DNA of 6,703 nucleotides, taken from contig CAJWRP010000122.1 of the NCBI GenBank assembly GCA_913046025.1, forward strand, positions 1-6,703, read 5' to 3'. This stretch comes from an uncultured Chloroflexota bacterium. GTDB lineage: Bacteria > Chloroflexota > Dehalococcoidia > SAR202 > UBA11138. The notes beneath the pieces were generated by a model. The model saw only the letters and a program-made list of their open reading frames with translations, did not search any database and was not told where the DNA came from. Below are positions 1-5,913 of this stretch, one piece after another. Position 1 is the first letter of the stretch. Each line of letters starts with the position of its first letter. Both the position numbers and the translations under genes were made by a program.

Positions 1-782
1 ACCTGTGACAGCAGTTCCTGCTTCACGCTCTCCGCCGTTGTGAGGGGCTCGCCATTGCAGTTCCCAATAATGGGGATCTCAGGAGTGTGGAATGTCATCG
101 AGTCGATAGCTTCCAGCAGGCCAACCTTGGCTGGCTCCATCAGGCCTGAGTGGAAAGCGCCTCCCACTCGCAAGGGGATCGCCTTCTTCGCGCCTCGAGC
201 ACTAGCAAGGTCGCATGCCCTGGCTACGGCAATGTTGTCGCCACTTATGACGATCTGCTCGGCGGTGTTGATATTCGATACGTAGGTGCCGGTCTCCCTG
301 GCGATCTCTTCAAGAGTCATCTCGTCCAGGCCAATAATGGCTGCCATAGTGCCGGGGTTCTTTTCGCAGGCCTCCTGCATAAGCTCGCCCCGCCTCTGTA
401 CCAGCCGTGCCGTGTCACCAACGTCCAGAACGCCAGCAACGGCCATAGCGGTATATTCACCGAGGCTATGCCCTGCAGTCATGACTGGCTGCGGCAGAAC
501 GTCCGGTGACAGCTTCTCTTCCATAGCCTTGATGCAGGCTAAGCTAACAGCCATGATGCCCGGCTGAGCATTAATCGTCTGCCGAAGGGCCTCTTCAGGA
601 CCGTTAAACAGAATATCCGACAATTTGCGGCCCAGAGCCTCATCAACCTGTTGGAAAACTTCGCGAGCGGCAAGGGACTCGTTATACAGCTGTTGGCCCA
701 TACCAACGGCTTGCGCCCCTTGACCCGGAAAGAGGTAACCGACTTCCGGGCCTCTTGTGGCCGACATAAAGCTAAGAGTCAT
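1..782 (-). CDS. fabD: Malonyl-CoA:ACP transacylase FabD (C-terminus cut by window edge)
   Basis: The enzyme moves the malonyl group from CoA to acyl carrier protein, supplying the extender unit for type II fatty-acid synthesis in the cytoplasm. The 260 codons visible read without interruption and show the family signatures in order: FPGQGAQ at residues 18-24, the nucleophile elbow GHSLGEY with catalytic Ser106, VQRRG with the malonate-binding Arg131, NINTAEQIVISG at 170-181, and AFHSGLM with catalytic His211. FabD is usually about 310 aa, so roughly 50 residues lie beyond position 1. The ATG at 780-782 is chosen because a GGGAG lies 11 nt upstream; an in-frame ATG five codons later has no such site. 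The gene is 47 nt downstream of rpmF on the same strand and is probably co-transcribed with it. The usual oxyanion-strand motif reads LRVGGAFHS here rather than the common VSGAFHS, a mild variant. Confidence 0.97.
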   Translation of the reverse strand, partial: MTLSFMSATRGPEVGYLFPGQGAQAVGMGQQLYNESLAAREVFQQVDEALGRKLSDILFNGPEEALRQTINAQPGIMAVSLACIKAMEEKLSPDVLPQPVMTAGHSLGEYTAMAVAGVLDVGDTARLVQRRGELMQEACEKNPGTMAAIIGLDEMTLEEIARETGTYVSNINTAEQIVISGDNIAVARACDLASARGAKKAIPLRVGGAFHSGLMEPAKVGLLEAIDSMTFHTPEIPIIGNCNGEPLTTAESVKQELLSQ

Positions 783-829
783 CTGACTGTAAACTCCCGT
801 TTAACAACAATAGATATGAATACTTAATA

Positions 830-1018
830 TTAGTCGGCTACGTCGGTAACTACGACTTCGCGGCCGTTGTAGTGTCCACATGAAGGGCAAACCCTATGAG
901 GCAGTTTGGCGCTGCTGCACTGTGGACATTCAGCTAGCGTAGTTTTCTTTAGCCCGAAGTGAGCAGTTCGCCCACCTTTACGCTTTTTTGAGTGTTTCTT
1001 TTTGGGAAGCGGTGGCAT
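830..1018 (-). CDS. rpmF: 50S ribosomal protein L32
   Basis: A 62-aa basic protein with the L32 layout: a lysine/arginine-rich N-terminal tail (PKKKHSKKRKGGRTAHFGLK, residues 5-24) followed by a zinc ribbon formed by Cys31-x2-Cys34 and Cys44-x2-Cys47 (ECPQC and VCPSC). L32 is a structural component of the large ribosomal subunit, and this is the Cys-containing (zinc-binding) form. The length matches the family. The ATG at 1016-1018 follows an AAGGAA ribosome-binding site 8 nt upstream. It sits between a DUF177 gene upstream and fabD downstream on the same strand; DUF177-rpmF is a very common bacterial pair. The MPPLPKKK start is longer than the usual MAVPKRK-type start. No frameshift is seen. 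Confidence 0.96.
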   Translation of the reverse strand: MPPLPKKKHSKKRKGGRTAHFGLKKTTLAECPQCSSAKLPHRVCPSCGHYNGREVVVTDVAD

Positions 1019-1050
1019 ATCTTTTCCTTAATATTCATTCCTATTAATAA

Positions 1051-1080
1051 ACCAATTGGTCTATCTTTAGCACTTTAGCA
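1051..1080. repeat. Small palindrome and 8-bp tandem duplication in the DUF177-rpmF gap
   Basis: The 70-nt gap between the DUF177 stop and the rpmF start holds a perfect 10-bp palindrome, ACCAATTGGT (1051-1060), and a perfect tandem repeat of CTTTAGCA (1065-1072 and 1073-1080). Both are seen directly. They could be a binding site or RNA structure tuning L32 output, or simple chance in an AT-rich gap; no function is claimed. Confidence 0.4.
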
Positions 1081-1088
1081 TATGCCTT

Positions 1089-1625
1089 TTAGTTGGCATC
1101 CAGTGTTCCCGACTTAGCCAGGTCGAGTAGAGCAGCCCATCGAGGGTCTATCTGGCTCCCCTGGCAACGGCAATCCCCTTCATTTAAATCGACGCCGCAC
1201 CTCAGGCATATGCCTTTGCACTGCTCCGTGCAGACAGGCTTCATAGGCGTATTCATTTCAATGTACTGTTTCGCTGCTTCCGTCAGATCTAGGACATGGT
1301 TCCGGCTTATATAAAAATCCTCAGTGAACTCTAACGGAGTAACTAGTTTTGCGCCTGAACTAACATCCATCCGAGGCAAGAATTCCTCTTGCACATCTAA
1401 TTCCACCGGCTGGTTGAAGTCCAATAGGCATCGACTACACGAGCATCTAATATGACTGCTCAGTTTAGCCTCTACCCAAATGCCCTTATCCGTTCTGAGC
1501 ATCCGAACATCGCCAACTATGCGAGAGTCATTACCAAACTCCTGAAAAGGCAGGGTCTCATCGACCGTAAACGCCCTGGTGAAGCCTATCGGCTCCTTCA
1601 GTAACTGCGACACATTAAAGATCAT
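1089..1625 (-). CDS. DUF177/YceD family protein upstream of L32
   Basis: A 178-aa protein of the DUF177 (YceD) family, almost always encoded next to rpmF and linked in studied bacteria and plastids to 23S rRNA processing or large-subunit assembly. The N-terminus MIFNVSQLLKEPIG is the family's typical opening. The first Cys cluster is RCSCSRCL (Cys61, Cys63, Cys66). A second C-terminal cluster spans residues 132-154 (Cys132, 136, 140, 143, 152, 154) and contains the signature CKGICLRCGVDLN. I start at the ATG at 1623-1625 because it matches the family start and has a G-rich GGTGG just upstream. An in-frame GTG at 1638-1640 would add five residues (MGRGG) with no homology value. The gene is first in the minus-strand operon, 70 nt ahead of rpmF, behind a strong promoter at 1684-1713. 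Its molecular role is inferred from the family. Confidence 0.92.
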   Translation of the reverse strand: MIFNVSQLLKEPIGFTRAFTVDETLPFQEFGNDSRIVGDVRMLRTDKGIWVEAKLSSHIRCSCSRCLLDFNQPVELDVQEEFLPRMDVSSGAKLVTPLEFTEDFYISRNHVLDLTEAAKQYIEMNTPMKPVCTEQCKGICLRCGVDLNEGDCRCQGSQIDPRWAALLDLAKSGTLDAN

Positions 1626-1683
1626 CCCACCACGCCCCACATTCGTCTAAATGTTGAATCGGGCACTCCACTAGTAATTCCAA

Positions 1684-1713
1684 ATTGTAGTCGCATTTAT
1701 CCTATTGTGTCAA
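1684..1713 (-). promoter_or_regulatory. Sigma70-type promoter of the DUF177-rpmF-fabD operon
   Basis: Read on the minus strand there is a perfect -35 box TTGACA (1708-1713), an 18-nt spacer, and a -10 box TACAAT (1684-1689) that differs from TATAAT at one base. Transcription would begin near 1677, leaving an untranslated leader of about 50 nt before the DUF177 ATG at 1625. Orientation, distance and match to consensus all fit a housekeeping promoter for the minus-strand operon. The boxes are seen; the activity is inferred. Confidence 0.72.
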
Positions 1714-1760
1714 GTTTCACATAAGAGTCTATCGGCCCTTCACGCAGTCTATACAGTTGT

Positions 1761-1778
1761 TTTTGACCTACGTCAAAA
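1761..1778. promoter_or_regulatory. Operator-like palindrome TTTTGAC-N4-GTCAAAA
   Basis: A perfect inverted repeat with 7-bp arms and a 4-nt centre (TTTTGACCTACGTCAAAA) lies about 48 bp upstream of the -35 box of the DUF177-rpmF-fabD promoter. The core TTGAC-N4-GTCAA has the arm length and spacing of CRP/FNR-family sites (FNR consensus TTGAT-N4-ATCAA). At this distance upstream it could serve as an activator site. It is not followed by a T-run on either strand, so it does not look like a terminator. The regulator is unknown and the assignment is tentative. Confidence 0.4.
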
Positions 1779-2032
1779 GCAATGATTGGTATCTGAATAC
1801 AAGATATCTTATTGCAATGAATCCAATCGATAAAGGCAATATAGGTATAGTTTTTTACATTGATTAAGAATTTATTAAGGTTTGTATAAAATATTGATCC
1901 AAATCGCCGAAGCCTTAGCAAAGTGTAGCCGTAAAAGAGGAGAGTTGGGTTGCGAACGAGGTACGAGGATATTAGCGATTGTTATTGATATCTCAAGGAT
2001 TACCCGATTTATTTGGCATCAGAAATGAAAAT

Positions 2033-2939
2033 TCAATAATAGTAGCCTGCCATCTTGCTTACAGCTTTATCGCCCCTGACAGACATGTTCTCGAAGCGCA
2101 GAACAGTCGTTTCCTCGCCTTTAAATCCCTCTGGGATAATGAACTGGTCCTCTCCAAAGAAGTAGTGCCCGGGCGGAAATCGCCAAACGCCAACAATCAG
2201 GCCGTCAACTGACACCTAGACGGATCCTCGAATGGCAGCATCGTACCGTTTTACAATTGTGAGGTCTCGGCCTGCGTCCGACAGAACTCTAAAACTTTCA
2301 TAGCCAGAGGTTATCTGGGCATCGTCCGATACGAGGGTATCGGGGCCAACCCTGTAGATTCGACGCTGTGTACCCAGAAACGGGCTGACCTCCCAGGCAA
2401 CATCACCAGTACTTCACCCAATATGTCGCCTGCTGACTTTCCAGCGATGCCTTCGATCGCCGATAAGCTGGCCACAAGAGGCAAATGCATCTCAGATTCT
2501 GTATCACTCATCACACTCAGGACCCTGTTGACTATCTCCAGTGCGGATTGGTTATTCTCCGCAAAATCAGGCATAACATCCAGAAGACAAGTCTCCTTTT
2601 TGTTATCAACAAATGCCTTCAGGCGCAGGCCGAAAGTTGATTCCAAGGTATTTGAAGTTCTACCATAACTAGGTCAGAACCAGTCTTCTGGCCAGCGACT
2701 TCCGAGAGCCTGCCCAACACCTGCATGAGGGAAGCAAAGACTATGGCCTGGTTATAGCCCAGAAGTATTATTAGGCCGACCAGCAGGGTCGCAGCCACCC
2801 AGTAAATGACGTAAAGGCCCACAGGTTGAGGCTCTCCCTCCCCCATCTGGCGTAACCCTGCCAACCCCAAAGCAATTGCAACTCCGGAGCCGATCAGCAG
2901 CCAGAAACGCTGACGTTTTATTCTTGCGACGCTATCCAT
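2033..2939 (-). pseudogene. Broken two-TM membrane protein with beta-rich C-terminus, unknown family
   Basis: No single frame covers this gene, but three successive frames join smoothly. Frame 1 starts at the ATG at 2937-2939 and encodes two hydrophobic helices (LLIGSGVAIALGLAGL; then YVIYWVAATLLVGLIILLGY), running to about 2653. Frame 2 continues as NTLESTFGLRLKAF to about 2414. Frame 3 gives STGDVAWEVSPFLGTQRRIY to a TAG at 2216-2218, and continues in the same frame as VSVDGLIVGVWRFPPGHYFF to a TGA ending at 2033. Restoring one A at 2651-2653 and one at 2413-2414, with a sense codon at the TAG, gives about 302 aa. The junction RYDAAIRGSV-x-VSVDG, with the following EDQFIIPEGF, resembles beta-sandwich modules seen in some sugar-active proteins; this is a weak recollection. 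No strong ribosome site precedes the ATG. If the TAG is a true end, the protein is 241 aa. Decay or consensus error are both possible. Confidence 0.6.
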
Positions 2940-3264
2940 GGTCGTTGCCCAAATAATCTAGCCGGCCATAGCAAGAAGTTGGGCCGCACCTGTCCCACTT
3001 TGTTTATATGGACAGATTCCTGAACATCCAACTATCCGAAATTTTTCCCCTTCGGACTGTTTTTGCGGCAAGGCATTCTGATGTCCTACAGCCGTCAATA
3101 AAGAGCGAACTAACAGCAGGCTTTGACCACCTAATTTCTTTACAGGTAGTCGCGTTTCATGTACCGTCTGCCCTAAGTACCGAATTTCAAAAATGGATTG
3201 ATTCGGCCTGCAAGTTCACCGCACGTAGAATCAGCGAAATAGTAATTGGAGGCCCAAGAGGTAA
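2940..3264. other. Divergent intergenic region before the flavoprotein gene
   Basis: About 325 bp separate the start of the broken minus-strand gene from the plus-strand flavoprotein, so the promoter of the plus-strand genes should lie here; I see no convincing -35/-10 pair. An open frame at 3008-3268 (86 codons, MDRFLNIQLSEIF...) ends in an ATGA overlap with the flavoprotein start, which would suit translational coupling. However, it has no clear ribosome site, no recognisable motif and a C-terminus (IGGPRGK) that is simply the downstream ribosome-binding region read as codons. I treat it as probably non-coding, with perhaps a one-in-five chance of being a real small gene. Confidence 0.5.
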
Positions 3265-4755
3265 ATGACGACACAGAAGCAGTTCGATGTAGTGGTGGCA
3301 GGGGCGGGAAACGCAGCTCTAAGCGCTGCACTATCCGCAGCGGAGCAGGGGGCGTCGGTTGCTGTGCTGGAGAAGGCGCCTGAATACCTTCGAGGAGGTA
3401 ACTCCTACTTCAGCGGTGGGCTTTTCCGCTTCGTGTACAACGGCATCGACGACATCATGGAGGTAATTCCCGACATCACAGAGAACGAGCGGGAAAATAT
3501 GGATGTCGGCAGATACCCCCATGCCAAGTTCTACGACGACCTAATGCGAGTGACGGAAGGCCTGTCGGACCCCGATCTAGCACAGGTTCTCATCAGCCGG
3601 TCTCTCCCAACCATGAAGTGGCTGCAGAAGCAGGGTGTACGCATGGTACTTGCCTATGGACGGCAGTCATTCATGCACGAGGGCAAGTACCGCTTCTGGG
3701 GAGGACTCATCGTCGAGGCAGTGGGAGCGGGCAAGGGCTTGTCAGACCAGGAATTTGATATTGCCGAGCGAAACGGCATCTCTATCATGTACGACACTAA
3801 GGCAGATAAATTACATATCGACACCCAGGGCGACATCACAGGCATCACGGTGCGCGGCCCTGAAGGTTATTACGAAATCAAGACCAGGTCCGTCGTCCTG
3901 GCGTGTGGCGGTTTCGAAGCAAACGCCGAGATGCGTACCAGATATCTGGGACAGGGCTGGGAGCTAGCCAAGGTCCGTGGCACTCAGTTTAACACCGGCG
4001 ACGGCATACGAATGGCCCTGGATATTGGCGCGCAATCGTTCGGCCACTGGAGCGGTTCCCACGCAGTAGCCTGGGACATGAATGCACCTCCCACCGGCGA
4101 CAGGGTAATCGCAGACCTCTTCCAGAAGCACTCCTATCCCTTTGGTCTGATCGTTAACGTTGAGGGGAAGCGCTTCGTGGATGAGGGCGCTGACCTTCGC
4201 AACTACACCTATGCTAAGTACGGCAAGGAGATTCTGAAGCAGCCCCAGCGAGTGGCGTTTCAGCTATTCGACCAGAAGACTAAGCACCTGCTACGGGATG
4301 AGTATTTCATCCCGCAGGCGTCGGTTGTCGAGGCCAACACCTTCGAGGAACTGGCCGAAGGCATGAGCATCGATCCAGAAGCGCTGGCGGCCACAGTGAG
4401 CGAGTACAACGCTGCCGTGCAGCCTGGCGAGTACAACCCCACGGTGTTGGACGGTAAGCACACGGAAGGTGTAGAGCCTCCAAAATCCAACTGGGCGCTA
4501 ACCTTAAATGAGCCTCCTTACATGGGGTACGCCGTAACTTGTGGCCTAACCTTCACTTTTGGCGGGCTCAAGATCAATCCTCAGGCACAGGTACTCGACA
4601 CCGAAGATAGGCCAATCCTTGGTCTGTATGCTGCTGGTGAGCTGACAGGCGGTATTTTCTACAACAACTATCCGGGAGGCTCAGGCCTCACTGCAGGCTC
4701 GGTGTTTGGCAAGATCGCCGGCGAGGGAGCGGGCAAGCGCTCTTCTGCAAGGTAG
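3265..4755 (+). CDS. FAD-dependent dehydrogenase, tricarballylate dehydrogenase (TcuA)-like / fumarate reductase flavoprotein family
   Basis: A 496-aa FAD_binding_2 flavoprotein. It opens with the ADP-binding Rossmann motif GAGNAALSAAL (Gly13, Gly15, then Glu36 for the ribose), followed by GGNSYFSGG at 44-52, a segment typical of the tricarballylate dehydrogenase/fumarate reductase group. VVLACGGFEAN lies at 210-220, GKRFVDEGADLRNYTY at 301-316, and the C-terminal FAD-closing part FGGLKINPQAQVLD and LYAAGELTGGIFYNNYPGG (454-472). Such enzymes oxidise or reduce a C-C bond next to a carboxylate or keto group; the substrate cannot be read from sequence. No signal peptide or heme-binding motif is present, so it is probably cytoplasmic. 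GGAGG lies 12 nt and GAGGT 2 nt before the ATG. Two stops are adjacent (TAG TAG). The following amidohydrolase, 136 nt downstream on the same strand, suggests a shared catabolic route. Alternatives include a 3-ketosteroid-dehydrogenase-like enzyme. Confidence 0.88.
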   Translation: MTTQKQFDVVVAGAGNAALSAALSAAEQGASVAVLEKAPEYLRGGNSYFSGGLFRFVYNGIDDIMEVIPDITENERENMDVGRYPHAKFYDDLMRVTEGLSDPDLAQVLISRSLPTMKWLQKQGVRMVLAYGRQSFMHEGKYRFWGGLIVEAVGAGKGLSDQEFDIAERNGISIMYDTKADKLHIDTQGDITGITVRGPEGYYEIKTRSVVLACGGFEANAEMRTRYLGQGWELAKVRGTQFNTGDGIRMALDIGAQSFGHWSGSHAVAWDMNAPPTGDRVIADLFQKHSYPFGLIVNVEGKRFVDEGADLRNYTYAKYGKEILKQPQRVAFQLFDQKTKHLLRDEYFIPQASVVEANTFEELAEGMSIDPEALAATVSEYNAAVQPGEYNPTVLDGKHTEGVEPPKSNWALTLNEPPYMGYAVTCGLTFTFGGLKINPQAQVLDTEDRPILGLYAAGELTGGIFYNNYPGGSGLTAGSVFGKIAGEGAGKRSSAR

Positions 4756-4777
4756 TAGACCTGCCAAAGGAAGCTAG

Positions 4778-4812
4778 CGAACGACGTTCGTCCTGAGCTT
4801 GTCGAAGGACAG
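4778..4812. repeat. Intergenic REP-like element, degenerate copy
   Basis: In the 136-nt gap between the flavoprotein and the amidohydrolase, the minus strand carries a CCTTCGACAAGCTCAGG-type sequence, which I recognise as a repeat that recurs between genes in many bacterial genomes. The left arm CGTTCGTCCT (4785-4794) would pair with a right arm AGGACGAACG across the 11-nt loop 4795-4805, but here the right arm breaks after AGGAC (4806-4810), leaving only a 5-bp stem. Immediately upstream, CGAACG-A-CGTTCG (4778-4790) forms a perfect 13-bp palindrome sharing the left arm. No T-run follows, so it is not a standard terminator. The rest of the gap shows only the ribosome site GGAG (4882-4885) of the next gene. 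Confidence 0.6.
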
Positions 4813-4891
4813 AGCCTAACTAAAGAAGCGTGTTACTAAATAGCATTGCTTCAAAAGTAAACCCAAACACCGAAAAATCCTGGAGAGCAAC

Positions 4892-5884
4892 ATGGTTATA
4901 CCCAGAGAAGACTGGCTAGAGCTGGTCACAGAGGAGACGCTGGAGCCGGACCTGCCGATCTGCGATCCACACCATCATCTGTGGGACAGGCCGGACAACC
5001 GCTACATTCTGGACGACCTTCTGAGTGACACCGGTTCCGGCCACAACATACTGCGCACCGTCTTCGTGGAGGCCTCGTCTGAGTACCGAAAGGATGGCCC
5101 TGAAGAGCTAAGGCCGCTTGGCGAGACCGAGTACGTGTATGGCAACAGCGGCATGCAGGGCAAAGCAGATATTATCGCCGGCATCGTTGGCCATGTGGAC
5201 TTTACCCTAGGGGAACGCGTAGGCGAGATTCTGGACATGCACATCGAAACGGCCGGCGGAAAGTTTCGGGGCATACGTCACGCATCCGCTTGGGACGCCG
5301 ACGATACAGCCATTCCGGCCTATCGTAATCCTCCCAAAGGCCTGCTAGGCGATGCCAAGTTCCGCGAGGGCTTTGCCCAACTGGGACCCCACAACCTCTC
5401 CTACGACGCCTGGATGTATCATCCGCAGATTCTGGAGCTGGCCGACCTGGCCAAGGTGTTCCCTGATACCGCAATCGTTATCGACCATATCGGCGGGCCA
5501 TTGGGCATAGGGCCTTATGCTGGCAAGCGCGACGAGATATTCCCGCAGTGGAAAAAAGATATGGCCATCCTAGCGGAGAATCCCAACGTCGTCGTAAAGG
5601 TCGGCGGCTGCGGAATGGTGACCTACGGCTTCGACTGGCACAAGCAGGATAAACCGCCAACGTCTGAGCAGTTGGCCGAGAGAACTTCTCCTTATTACAA
5701 CTGGTGCATTGAGACCTTCGGCGCGGACCGATGCATGTTCGAGAGCAACTTCCCCGTGGACAAGGCGTCGTTCTCGTACAACGTCATGTGGAATGCCTTC
5801 AAGCGCATGTCCAAAGGATATTCGGATAGAGAGCGGGCATACCTGTTTCACGACACCGCTGCAAGATTCTACCGGCTGACTTAA
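4892..5884 (+). CDS. TIM-barrel metal-dependent hydrolase, Amidohydrolase_2 family (lactonase/decarboxylase-like)
   Basis: A 330-aa protein of the Amidohydrolase_2 (PF04909/COG3618-like) group, which includes 2-pyrone-4,6-dicarboxylate lactonase and sugar-acid lactonases. The strand-1 metal motif is CDPHHHLWD (Asp25, His27, His29). FRGIRHASAWD places His130 in the position used for substrate binding in this group, IDHIGGP gives His199 at the end of a central strand, and MFESNFPVDK supplies the terminal Asp290 at strand 8. The length is normal and the frame is unbroken. The ATG is preceded by GGAG with 6-nt spacing. It probably hydrolyses a lactone or decarboxylates an unsaturated acid in the cytoplasm. 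Pairing with the upstream dehydrogenase suggests sequential steps in organic-acid or aromatic breakdown, but the substrate is unknown. Only 29 nt separate it from the next gene, so the two are likely co-transcribed. Confidence 0.9.
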   Translation: MVIPREDWLELVTEETLEPDLPICDPHHHLWDRPDNRYILDDLLSDTGSGHNILRTVFVEASSEYRKDGPEELRPLGETEYVYGNSGMQGKADIIAGIVGHVDFTLGERVGEILDMHIETAGGKFRGIRHASAWDADDTAIPAYRNPPKGLLGDAKFREGFAQLGPHNLSYDAWMYHPQILELADLAKVFPDTAIVIDHIGGPLGIGPYAGKRDEIFPQWKKDMAILAENPNVVVKVGGCGMVTYGFDWHKQDKPPTSEQLAERTSPYYNWCIETFGADRCMFESNFPVDKASFSYNVMWNAFKRMSKGYSDRERAYLFHDTAARFYRLT

Positions 5885-5898
5885 CTGGCACTCCATAC

Positions 5899-5904
5899 AG
5901 GAGG
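5899..5904 (+). promoter_or_regulatory. Strong ribosome-binding site of the MgtC-like gene
   Basis: AGGAGG, a full Shine-Dalgarno core, ends 9 nt before the ATG at 5914-5916. It fixes the true start of the MgtC-like gene in a frame different from the one carrying most of the conserved protein, and so supports the frameshift reading of that gene. Confidence 0.8.
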
Positions 5905-5913
5905 CATACGGCC

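Larger units (their letters stand above)
1641..2032. other. AT-rich non-coding stretch, about 390 bp
   Basis: Clearly richer in A and T than its neighbours. It contains the promoter at 1684-1713 and the palindrome at 1761-1778. The remainder (about 1780-2032) shows no family-like reading frame; the longest open frame, 1697-1921 on the minus strand (74 codons), overlaps the promoter and has a low-complexity Ile/Asn/Tyr-rich composition typical of chance ORFs in AT-rich DNA. No tRNA-like or ncRNA fold was recognised by eye. Confidence 0.6.

Noticed and set aside
40..567. Plus-strand open frames of 81, 119 and 93 codons
   Set aside because: They lie opposite fabD, whose catalytic motifs are clear on the minus strand; they are shadows.
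1697..1921. 74-codon minus-strand open frame in the AT-rich gap
   Set aside because: It overlaps the operon promoter and palindrome, has biased Ile/Asn/Tyr composition, no ribosome site and no recognisable motif.
1979..2212. Plus-strand 77-codon open frame
   Set aside because: It is antisense to the better-supported C-terminal part of the broken minus-strand gene and shows no motif.
2033..2215. PPGHYFFGED resembles the PxGHYFVMGDN motif of signal peptidase I
   Set aside because: The conserved DN-x-SxDSR continuation is missing and no Ser/Lys catalytic dyad region is visible; the match is superficial.
2640..2660. Programmed -1 ribosomal frameshift at the A-run in the broken gene
   Set aside because: The run is only three bases and does not form an X-XXY-YYZ slippery heptamer, and a second frameshift and a stop follow downstream; mutation or error is simpler.
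3008..3268. 86-codon plus-strand open frame with an ATGA overlap with the flavoprotein start
   Set aside because: No clear ribosome site or family-like motif, and its end is simply the downstream gene's ribosome-binding region; described under the intergenic entry and left uncalled.
4778..4812. Rho-independent terminator after the flavoprotein gene
   Set aside because: The stem is short or lacks a loop and no T-run follows.
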